The notes below the pieces were generated by a model. That model saw nothing but the letters and a program-made list of their open reading frames with translations, was not told the DNA's origin and did no database searches. This document shows positions 1 to 5,164 of a DNA stretch of 5,164 nucleotides, piece after piece (position 1 is the first letter of the stretch; the number at the start of each line of letters is the position of its first letter). Position numbers and translations under genes: made by a program. The stretch covers positions 1 to 5,164 of the forward strand of contig JACCTF010000940.1 of assembly GCA_013812565.1 (NCBI GenBank), read 5' to 3'. The DNA is from Pyrinomonadaceae bacterium. GTDB lineage: Bacteria > Acidobacteriota > Blastocatellia > Pyrinomonadales > Pyrinomonadaceae.

Positions 1-1
1 G

Positions 2-220
2 CACTCTTCCCCGGTGGGTAAGACGTTCGGCTACCAGGAGGGAGACCTGCCCATCACAGAGAAGTTGAGCATGTGCCTCCTTAGGTTGCCTCTTTACCCG
101 AACCTCACCGAAGAAGAGCAGCTGTACGTTGTAAACCACCTGACGCTGTTCTTAGAGAACGCAGGAGTTAAGTTTACAGAATCCGAACCGTCGTTAGATC
201 TCGCTCAGCGAGCAAGGTGA
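2..220 (+). CDS. wecE: dTDP-4-amino-4,6-dideoxygalactose transaminase (WecE/RffA-type), C-terminal fragment
   Basis: This is the 3' end of a gene that begins before the window; about 72 codons remain in the frame that opens at base 2. The visible protein starts HSSPVGKTFG, followed by a GDLPITEKLS stretch and LLRLPLYPNLTEEEQ. That order matches the C-terminal small domain of DegT/DnrJ/EryC1/StrS PLP-dependent aminotransferases, and most closely the WecE/RffA branch, whose members are about 370-380 residues long. That branch transfers an amino group from glutamate to dTDP-4-keto-6-deoxyglucose, giving dTDP-4-amino-4,6-dideoxygalactose for surface glycans. The PLP lysine and the rest of the active site lie outside the window, so substrate specificity is inferred from the C-terminus alone. 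The stop codon overlaps the Shine-Dalgarno region and a possible GTG start of the downstream glycosyltransferase, which indicates one operon. Another sugar aminotransferase of the same superfamily is the main alternative. Confidence 0.78.
   Translation, partial: HSSPVGKTFGYQEGDLPITEKLSMCLLRLPLYPNLTEEEQLYVVNHLTLFLENAGVKFTESEPSLDLAQRAR
214..220 (+). promoter_or_regulatory. Ribosome binding site for the GT2 glycosyltransferase
   Basis: AAGGTGA matches the 3' part of the consensus AAGGAGGTGA and lies 5 nt before ATG 226 and 8 nt before ATG 229. It overlaps the TGA of the aminotransferase gene, so ribosomes ending there could reinitiate. It favours ATG 226 or 229 over the GTG at 217, which lies inside the site itself and has no purine-rich stretch at a suitable distance upstream. 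Confidence 0.5.
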
Positions 221-225
221 CTATA

Positions 226-1245
226 ATGATGCGCTTGATGAATTCATGCCCCAGTTCATCACAACTTATTTTATCCATCGTGGTTCCCGTCTACCGCAGC
301 GAAGGTTGTTTGAATGCGCTTACCAACGCCATTGCAGAAGCTTTGACGCCGGCGGTCCACAGTTATGAAGTGGTTCTCATCAACGACTGCTCTCCAGACG
401 AATCTTGGAAAATCATCGAGTCGCTTTGTCAAGGTCATCCGAACATCGTCGGCGTGGATCTACGGCGCAACTTCGGTCAAGACAATGCGATCCTCACAGG
501 GCTTCGACTCGCGCGGGGGCAGTACGTAGTTATTATGGATGATGATCTGCAGCATCACCCGAAAGACATCCCAACTCTTCTTCGGAAGATCGAAGAAGGT
601 TGGGACGTTGTCTATGCTGATTTTCGCGTGAAGCGCCAAAAGCGATGGAAGAACATCGGCAGCTGGTTTAACGGCAAAGTCGCCGAATGGGTCATCGATA
701 AGCCCAGAGAGATTTACCTATCGCCCTACAAGGTGATCCGCAAAGAAGTTGTAGAGTTAATTTGCAACTATGTTGGCCCGGAGCCTTATATTGATGGGTT
801 ACTGCTTCAAGTTACCTCAAGGATGACGCAGATTCCCGTTGAGCACTACTCGCGTTATGCCGGGCGGAGCACCTATACGATTTGGAAGTCTCTCAGGGTG
901 TGGGCCCGGCTCGCCTTCTCTTTCTCGGCCCGACCGCTGCGCCTTATTACTTGGTTCGGCCTCACGTTTGCAGCCCTAGGATTACTGCTCGCTGTAGGAG
1001 TTGTCCTCAACCGTATTTTCTTTCCCGAGCAATTTCCCCCGGCAGCTATCGGCTGGGCTTCCCTGATGGTAGTGCTTTTGTTTGTTGGCGGCATCCAACT
1101 GTTCTTTTTCGGAATTTTGGGTGAATACGCAGGACGGACTTACCTCAGAGTAAACGGTAAGCCACAAACCGCCGTACGACAGATTCTTAACAACAGCAAA
1201 GATCTCCATGCCGAGCTGGCAGAGCATGGTTTATTGAGGAGGTGA
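226..1245 (+). CDS. Family-2 glycosyltransferase, polyprenyl-phosphate sugar transferase type (DPM1/GtrB/ArnC-like)
   Basis: The predicted protein of 339 residues (numbered from ATG 226) has an N-terminal GT-A domain and two C-terminal membrane helices. Seen directly: the nucleotide-binding start SIVVPVYR (about 17-24), NDCSPDES (53-60), the metal-binding DDDLQHHP motif (105-112), the GRSTYTIWK stretch (213-221) typical of this group, hydrophobic helices at about 240-261 and 276-298, and the signature GEYAGRTYLRVNGKPQ just after the second helix. Relatives (GtrB, ArnC, DPM1-like enzymes) transfer a sugar from a nucleotide donor to undecaprenyl or dolichyl phosphate on the cytoplasmic face of the membrane. 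The donor cannot be read from the sequence. The upstream aminotransferase suggests an amino-deoxyhexose, but glucose or another sugar is equally possible. The reading frame is also open from GTG 217 (342 residues); the Shine-Dalgarno position favours ATG 226. The next gene starts 3 nt after the stop. Confidence 0.9.
   Translation: MMRLMNSCPSSSQLILSIVVPVYRSEGCLNALTNAIAEALTPAVHSYEVVLINDCSPDESWKIIESLCQGHPNIVGVDLRRNFGQDNAILTGLRLARGQYVVIMDDDLQHHPKDIPTLLRKIEEGWDVVYADFRVKRQKRWKNIGSWFNGKVAEWVIDKPREIYLSPYKVIRKEVVELICNYVGPEPYIDGLLLQVTSRMTQIPVEHYSRYAGRSTYTIWKSLRVWARLAFSFSARPLRLITWFGLTFAALGLLLAVGVVLNRIFFPEQFPPAAIGWASLMVVLLFVGGIQLFFFGILGEYAGRTYLRVNGKPQTAVRQILNNSKDLHAELAEHGLLRR
1236..1245 (+). promoter_or_regulatory. 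Strong Shine-Dalgarno sequence for the first methyltransferase
   Basis: GAGGAGGTGA matches the anti-Shine-Dalgarno complement in nine of ten positions and ends 3 nt before GTG 1249; the GGAGG core is 6 nt from the start. It is built from the last codons and stop of the glycosyltransferase gene. This decides the GTG start at 1249, despite the rare start codon, and implies tight translational linkage of the two genes. Confidence 0.8.
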
Positions 1246-1248
1246 GAA

Positions 1249-1866
1249 GTGGCAACAAGCATAACCTACAGAAGCGCTCTTATTTACGAACTGTCCATCT
1301 TCATGTTGTATGGTCGCCACTATTCTTCTCGTTACCGCACGATCGCGGAACTCATTCCACCGAATTCAAGCGTTCTCGATCTGTGTTGCGGGCCGGCTGT
1401 TTTGTACGAGCGTCACCTCCGGCAAAAACCGATCGAGTATACCGGCTTAGACATCAATGAGAAGTTCATTAAACGGATAGCGCGCCTCGGCGCTCACGGG
1501 CAGATTTGGGACCTTCGAAGCGACACGCCCCTACCGCCGGCGGATTATGTGATCATGCAAGGCGGTCTGTTGCACTTCCTGCCTGATGCCTCACCGATGG
1601 TTGATCGGATGTTGCAGGCCGCGCGAAGGCAGGTCATCATCTCCGAAGCAATCCGCAACTTTGCCAGCAGCAACGCGCCGCTTCTTGCATCCCTCGGGCG
1701 CTGGCTTACGGATCCGGGTACCGGCCGACACCCCCTCAGATTCACGGAACGAACCTTGGATGACTTCTTTACCGCCTATGCCGCGCGGGTGGATCGATCG
1801 TTCCTCATAAGCGGAGGCCGGGAGAAGATATACGTCCTTAACGCAAAAGTGACAGGTGACGAGTGA
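1249..1866 (+). CDS. Class I SAM-dependent methyltransferase (small, 205 aa)
   Basis: The protein is 205 residues long, starting at GTG. Motif I, the glycine-rich SAM-binding loop, is VLDLCCGPA (42-50). The acidic end of strand beta-2 that binds the SAM ribose is GLDIN (66-70). A D-containing motif II region is WDLRSD (87-92), and motif III/IV is DYVIMQGGLLHFLPD (99-113). This fits a Rossmann-fold class I methyltransferase. There are no membrane segments, so it is probably cytoplasmic. The N-terminal segment with YELSIFMLYGRHY (13-25) resembles, from memory, methyltransferases found in polysaccharide clusters, but I cannot name the acceptor. A sugar hydroxyl or amine, or a lipid head group, is possible. 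The last codons, KVTGDE and the stop, lie within the left arm of the repeat element at 1848-1994, so the natural C-terminus may have been altered by that element. The function is confident at the superfamily level only. Confidence 0.82.
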   Translation: MATSITYRSALIYELSIFMLYGRHYSSRYRTIAELIPPNSSVLDLCCGPAVLYERHLRQKPIEYTGLDINEKFIKRIARLGAHGQIWDLRSDTPLPPADYVIMQGGLLHFLPDASPMVDRMLQAARRQVIISEAIRNFASSNAPLLASLGRWLTDPGTGRHPLRFTERTLDDFFTAYAARVDRSFLISGGREKIYVLNAKVTGDE

Positions 1867-1994
1867 TAAGCAAGAATACAGAATTCGGAACGCCGCAACT
1901 CAGAAGTATTACTGCTTTATTCTGGCTGCTGATGCTGAGTTGCGGCGTTCTCTCTTGCTCGTCATCCGTCACTCGTCACTCGTCGTTCGTCACT
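1848..1994. repeat. Palindromic repeat element with flanking inverted heptanucleotide repeats
   Basis: A perfect 16-bp inverted repeat, GAACGCCGCAACTCAG (1888-1903) and its complement (1935-1950), encloses a 31-nt loop. Outside it, GCAAGA (1870-1875) pairs with TCTTGC (1953-1958), and ten bases at 1857-1866 pair with 1969-1978. The right flank carries five tandem 7-mers of consensus CGTCACT (1960-1994: CGTCATC, CGTCACT, CGTCACT, CGTCGTT, CGTCACT). The left flank carries three 7-mers in the opposite orientation (1848-1868: AGTGACA, GGTGACG, AGTGATA). The whole behaves as one large imperfect palindrome with bulges. It overlaps the end of one methyltransferase gene and stops 8 nt before the next. 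It could be a non-autonomous, MITE- or REP-like repeat, an mRNA processing or stability site, or an attenuator. No transposase or target-site duplication is evident. Confidence 0.75.
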
Positions 1995-2002
1995 GTCGAG
2001 AA

Positions 2003-2743
2003 ATGAAGCTAGAAGCTTACCGCATTATGGAGGAGATGGAGAACTCCTACTGGTGGTTTCGCGCCAGAAGAGAAATCATCTCGGGGACGCTTACCAGGTA
2101 TCTTGCTCCTGGTAGCGACATCTTGGATTTCGGATGCGGAACCGGCGGGATCGCAACGAAGCTCTGTGAGCTGGGGTATAGGGTAGTAGCGGCCGACAAT
2201 TCTGAGCAAGCCCTTGCCGCATGCCGGCGGGTTGGCTTTCAAACTATTGATCTGAGCAACGAATGGCCCGCGCGCGGGAGCGCTGATTGTGTGTTGGCCG
2301 GCGATGTCCTAGAGCATATCGAGGATGACGTCGGGCTGCTAGTAAAGCTAAGAGATACTTTGCGCCCAGGGGGGTATCTTATCGCTACTGTTCCGGCTTA
2401 CGAGTTTTTGTGGAGCGGCGAAGATTATGTTTCTAATCACGTCCGACGGTACACTCGTTCCACGTTGCAGCGGCGTATCTGCGCGGCGGGTTACCGTACA
2501 ATTTGGTGCAGTTACTTTAACACTATTCTCTTCCCCGTGGTGCTAGCCGCGGTGCTAGGGAAACGCATCTTCCGTCCACGAGACATGTACCGTTCAGATG
2601 TTTCACCGCTCCCGGATTGGCAAAACGAAACGCTTTATACCTTGTTTGCCTTCGAGCGTCATTTATTGCGAGGGCTACGTTTTCCGGTCGGCGCAAGTCT
2701 AATTACGGTGGCCAAAGCTTTGGGACAGGAACCCAAAACGTGA
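2003..2743 (+). CDS. Class I SAM-dependent methyltransferase (glycan-cluster type, 246 aa)
   Basis: Numbered from ATG 2003, the protein has the N-terminal signature SYWWFRARREII (15-26) common to methyltransferases of surface-polysaccharide clusters. Motif I is ILDFGCGTG (40-48), the SAM-ribose acidic residue is D65 in AADNS, motif II is CVLAGDVLEHIEDD (96-109), and LRPGGYLIATVPAY (120-133) is the post-motif region of Methyltransf_11/12/23 enzymes. The DYVSNHVRRYT stretch (from 141) is also typical of this group. It probably methylates a sugar, a glycan or a lipid-linked intermediate in the cytoplasm; the acceptor is unknown. It is clearly not a duplicate of the preceding methyltransferase, since the N-terminus and motif surroundings differ. 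The frame is open upstream to a GTG at 1856, but those 49 codons run through the repeat element and lack family features, so I chose ATG 2003 where the conserved N-terminus begins. Its ribosome site is weak (GAG at 1998-2000, too close). The DedA gene follows after 12 nt. Confidence 0.85.
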   Translation: MKLEAYRIMEEMENSYWWFRARREIISGTLTRYLAPGSDILDFGCGTGGIATKLCELGYRVVAADNSEQALAACRRVGFQTIDLSNEWPARGSADCVLAGDVLEHIEDDVGLLVKLRDTLRPGGYLIATVPAYEFLWSGEDYVSNHVRRYTRSTLQRRICAAGYRTIWCSYFNTILFPVVLAAVLGKRIFRPRDMYRSDVSPLPDWQNETLYTLFAFERHLLRGLRFPVGASLITVAKALGQEPKT

Positions 2744-2755
2744 GCAGGCATAAAG

Positions 2756-3334
2756 ATGGAGGAGTTTCTGATTCGCTATGGGCTGGCGGCGGTCGCGCTG
2801 CTGGCAATCATCGAGGGCGATGTAGTGCTCATCCTCGCCGGCGTCATCGCGCACCTCGGCCAGTTCGGATTAGTCCCTGCGATCGTGACCGCCGGTCTCG
2901 GCTCGCTCATCGGCGATACGGTGTTCTACTTCATCGGCAGAAATCGCGCTCGCGTGATACGCGAAAGCGGTTTGTACCAGAGGATGGGACCCGCCGCCGA
3001 ACGACTCGCCGACCGCTTCGGCATTTGGCAGTTGTTTGCGATGCGGCTTGTCTGGGGGATGCGCATGGCGACGCTTTTACTTTGCGGCGTGCGCGGGCTC
3101 CCGTTCTGGCGCTTCATTCTTCTCGACGGTTTGAGTTGTCTCGTATGGGCGAGTGTGCTCTGCACGCTCGGCTATCTTTTGAGCGAGAGCGCCGAGTGGC
3201 TGATCGGCGGGGTCAAGCAAGTTGAGATGTGGATTAGCGGCGCGACTTTGGCGTGTATCCTTATGTACTTGGCCCTTCGCCGTTTCGCTCAAAAACGGTC
3301 TACCGTATCTAAATCATTCGACAGCACCGAATGA
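2756..3334 (+). CDS. DedA family membrane protein (VTT / SNARE-associated domain)
   Basis: A 192-residue integral membrane protein of typical DedA length. Visible features: an N-terminal hydrophobic segment ending in an acidic EGD (20-22) and then VVLILAG; GSLIGDTVFYFIGR (49-62), the conserved G-D...Y-x-I-G-R stretch of the family; an amphipathic middle with RMGPAAERLADRFG (76-89); then FAMRLVWGMR (94-103), corresponding to the conserved arginine pair region, and further helices at about 119-140 and 158-176. DedA/VTT proteins are known or proposed as lipid scramblases or transporters, including undecaprenyl-phosphate recycling in some members, and they support membrane homeostasis. Its place 12 nt downstream of a glycan methyltransferase fits a role in lipid-carrier turnover, but that is inference. 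AGCAGG at 2743-2748 is a weak ribosome site 7 nt before the ATG. The basic C-terminal tail (RRFAQKR) is probably cytoplasmic. Confidence 0.87.
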   Translation: MEEFLIRYGLAAVALLAIIEGDVVLILAGVIAHLGQFGLVPAIVTAGLGSLIGDTVFYFIGRNRARVIRESGLYQRMGPAAERLADRFGIWQLFAMRLVWGMRMATLLLCGVRGLPFWRFILLDGLSCLVWASVLCTLGYLLSESAEWLIGGVKQVEMWISGATLACILMYLALRRFAQKRSTVSKSFDSTE

Positions 3335-3372
3335 AAAGTCCGCTGCAGGCTTTGTAGCGAGACTACGGTCTC
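3335..3372 (+). terminator. Convergent junction with a small UACG-loop hairpin
   Basis: The 36-nt gap between the convergent DedA and GT-C genes ends in GAGAC-TACG-GTCTC (3359-3372), a 5-bp stem closed by C-G around a UACG loop. UNCG-type tetraloops are unusually stable in RNA. The right arm overlaps the stop codon of the minus-strand gene. There is no following U-tract on either strand, so a classical intrinsic terminator is not shown. It may simply mark a transcript end. Confidence 0.3.
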
Positions 3373-4960
3373 ACCGACGCCATACAGGAGCTAAGACGGT
3401 TCTGTCGTTGGGATGACCTCCCTCAAAACCTGTTCCCACCTGGTACCCCCTATCCATTAAGATTCCTTCTACTTGCTCCCTTTTATTCTTGTAAAACGTC
3501 ACCCAAAAGTGAGCTCCCTTCAGTTCGGTACTGTCCTTGTCGTGCTTCCATGATGCGCTGTCCTTGTCATAATTCAGTAATGGCAAGTTAATCATATTTC
3601 TACTGATCTTATTAACACTATCGTCGACCGCCACGACTTGAAATCTCGTTTCATGAGCATCCTCCAGGTAGAACTGCATCGGGATGGCCAACATCCATCC
3701 GAAGGCATAAACCTTGATGCCGTTCTCCTGAGGGGGGCCGGCTTGGATCATTTGGTGGATCAAGGCTTCCCACGCAACCTTGTGCTTGTTGGAGCGCGAG
3801 AGATTAACGTTGCTCACCTCTTTAAACCCGGCCAGAGTGGCCCACCCCCCCACGAGGAGAATGGTGGCGGTTCTGACCCACTTCGGGCGCAGACGGTGTA
3901 CAGCAATAGCTAAGAGAATCATGTAAGGCACGGCGACAATAATCACGTAACGCCGGTGCCAAATTGGGTGCGCGAGTATTTGGTTAACAGCATAGGTGAG
4001 GGCAACAGGCAGGAAAGAAAAGAGGGAAAGTCCCCAGAACGCGGCAATTCGCTCTTCGTTTTCTTCCTGGGTCTCTCTAAGGACACGCCAAGCCCATAGC
4101 AGTATGGGCGAGCCGAACAAGAGAACCCCCAAAGATCTGCTTCCGCGGAAATCAAAAAGTCCATTAAGGGTCGCATAGTAGTCAAGAAGGCTGTACCAAC
4201 CTGGCCGTCTGACCCAATCGATTGCACGACCCAACCCTTCTTTCCTTATTGTAGCCTGAGCCACCGCATAGGCCCACGGGCTAAAGCAAACAATCAAGCC
4301 CGCTACCGATACCGTGAACGCGGGCAGCTTTCTTCGCGCCCAAAACAGCAGGAAGATGAATTCCACTCCAACTACCAGCCAACCAAAATACTGTGTATAG
4401 ACAAGCAGTAAGTTGACTGCAAATAACGCCACCAGGTGCTTCCTGGTGCCGACCTCGCAGTTGAAGAATCTGAAGAAAAGCCATAGGGAGCAGACGGTGA
4501 AGAACACCACCAAGCTGTACATCCGCAACTCTTGAGCGTAGTAGCTCAAATACGCGTTGACAGCCATCAACACCAGCGCCAGATTAATCTCCGCGGCTCG
4601 TAGCTTTAACTCTCGACACAGAAGGAAGAAAGGGATGATCGCGGCAAATGAAGTCAAAACCGGAAACAGCTTGAGCCAGAGCAGAGACTCTCCGCCGATT
4701 GCAATCCAGAGCTTGAGCAGCAGGAAGAACAGCGGCGGATGAAAGATGTCTTCCACCACGTGGGCCATCAGACCGCCCCAGTCAAGACGGGCGATCTGGA
4801 GGCTAAAGATTTCATCGATCCACAAGCTGTAGGCGGTAAGATGCCAAAGTCGAGTTGTGACGAACAACCCCACAGCCAACGCGAATACAGCAGAAGCGGC
4901 TTTGGTAAAGACGGGGGCATCCGCCTTGTCCATCCTCAGCAAGAAATGATTTAAACTCAT
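3371..4960 (-). CDS. Polytopic GT-C glycosyltransferase, PMT_2/ArnT-like (GT39/GT83-type)
   Basis: A 529-residue protein with about 11-12 hydrophobic segments in the first 375 residues, then a soluble C-terminal domain. The GT-C hallmark is visible: after the first helix (about 20-38) comes LWIDEIFSLQ with the acidic pair D49-E50, the likely catalytic/metal-binding loop of these enzymes. HPPLFFLLLKLW (74-85) and YYAQELRMYSL (140-150) are conserved motifs of the PMT_2 group. Relatives transfer sugars from polyprenyl-phosphate donors to lipids, proteins or glycans on the outer face of the cytoplasmic membrane. A polyprenyl-phosphate sugar made by the GT2 enzyme (226-1245) would be a suitable donor, though the opposite orientation means separate transcription. 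An in-frame stop at 4982-4984 makes ATG 4960 the first possible start. No good Shine-Dalgarno precedes it, and ATG 4933 is an alternative. A run of seven G (coding strand, 3851-3845) encodes VGGW near residue 371. Donor and acceptor are unknown. Confidence 0.85.
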   Translation of the reverse strand: MSLNHFLLRMDKADAPVFTKAASAVFALAVGLFVTTRLWHLTAYSLWIDEIFSLQIARLDWGGLMAHVVEDIFHPPLFFLLLKLWIAIGGESLLWLKLFPVLTSFAAIIPFFLLCRELKLRAAEINLALVLMAVNAYLSYYAQELRMYSLVVFFTVCSLWLFFRFFNCEVGTRKHLVALFAVNLLLVYTQYFGWLVVGVEFIFLLFWARRKLPAFTVSVAGLIVCFSPWAYAVAQATIRKEGLGRAIDWVRRPGWYSLLDYYATLNGLFDFRGSRSLGVLLFGSPILLWAWRVLRETQEENEERIAAFWGLSLFSFLPVALTYAVNQILAHPIWHRRYVIIVAVPYMILLAIAVHRLRPKWVRTATILLVGGWATLAGFKEVSNVNLSRSNKHKVAWEALIHQMIQAGPPQENGIKVYAFGWMLAIPMQFYLEDAHETRFQVVAVDDSVNKISRNMINLPLLNYDKDSASWKHDKDSTELKGAHFWVTFYKNKREQVEGILMDRGYQVGTGFEGGHPNDRTVLAPVWRR

Positions 4961-5164
4961 CTTAAAATTGTCCGGGAGGTGTCAGGACTTTTGTGCAAAT
5001 GTCCATCACGTTCATCGCTTGCTCTCTTCTTGCTCATCGGGGTAAGGATAGCAACGGAACAAAAAGCGACGCTGGACGTATAACAACAGAAACACGTTCA
5101 GTTATATCTAGCATTAACAACATTTAGAGACAGCAGCAAGTTATACTCAGCTTCGCCGCTTCTA
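4961..5164. other. Region upstream of the GT-C gene, no assigned gene
   Basis: About 200 bases with no supported gene. On the minus strand there is a 26-residue open frame (5037-4957) whose TGA overlaps the GT-C start as ATGA, and a 21-codon open frame entering from the window edge and stopping at 5098-5100. Neither has a recognisable family. AT-rich stretches around 5078-5135 could hold the promoter for the minus-strand gene, but I see no convincing -35/-10 pair. Confidence 0.4.

Noticed and set aside
1888..1956. The 16-bp inverted repeat as a classical intrinsic terminator
   Set aside because: The 31-nt loop is too long and the following stretch is mixed pyrimidine rather than a U-tract; the surrounding heptamer structure points to a repeat element instead.
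1960..1994. Tandem short repeats as a CRISPR array or iteron origin
   Set aside because: The repeat unit is only 7 nt with no spacers. There is no replication-initiator gene, no AT-rich unwinding region and no cas gene nearby, and the array belongs to a larger palindrome.
2617..3225. A 202-codon plus-strand open frame spanning the end of the second methyltransferase and the DedA gene
   Set aside because: It is arginine-rich and low in hydrophobic residues, as expected from an out-of-frame reading of a GC-rich gene, and it overlaps two genes with clear family motifs.
3531..3568. Eleven-base direct repeat CTGTCCTTGTC in the GT-C gene, encoding DKDS twice (about residues 465-468 and 474-477)
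   Set aside because: Only two copies, in frame, in the less conserved C-terminal domain; most likely a small local duplication or chance.
5025..5041. Similarity of TCTTGCTCATC to the TCTTGCTCGTCATC stretch at 1953-1966 as a second copy of the repeat element
   Set aside because: Only about eleven bases agree with a gap, and neither the heptamer array nor the 16-bp stem is present.

Overview
This window looks like part of a bacterial surface-polysaccharide or glycolipid gene cluster. GTG starts, a long Shine-Dalgarno sequence (1236-1245) and overlapping or nearly abutting genes show it is bacterial. Composition is moderately GC-rich, and no gene fixes the taxon. The heptamer-rich palindrome at 1848-1994 resembles intergenic repeats I recall from environmental Acidobacteria and Verrucomicrobia. 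That is an unverified recollection, not an assignment.

Layout, plus strand: (1) the 3' end of a WecE-type sugar-nucleotide aminotransferase (2-220); (2) a DPM1/GtrB/ArnC-type family-2 glycosyltransferase with two C-terminal membrane helices (226-1245); (3) a small class I SAM-dependent methyltransferase (1249-1866); (4) a palindromic repeat element with heptanucleotide tandem repeats (1848-1994); (5) a second, different class I SAM methyltransferase (2003-2743); (6) a DedA/VTT-family membrane protein (2756-3334). The spacing (overlap, 3 nt, 136 nt containing the repeat, 12 nt) suggests one transcription unit that the repeat may interrupt. On the minus strand, converging on it, is (7) a polytopic GT-C/PMT_2-like glycosyltransferase (3371-4960). 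About 200 bases of mostly uninterpreted DNA follow, to the window end.

How the genes may work together (inference): the aminotransferase makes a dTDP-amino-deoxyhexose. The GT2 enzyme loads a sugar on a polyprenyl-phosphate carrier at the inner membrane. The methyltransferases could modify the sugar or glycan. The DedA protein could help lipid-carrier turnover or scrambling. The GT-C enzyme could use polyprenyl-phosphate sugar donors on the outer side of the membrane, which fits the GT2 product. No known defence, mobile or CRISPR system is visible. The most unusual element is the 1848-1994 repeat, which supplies the last codons of one methyltransferase gene and separates it from the next.
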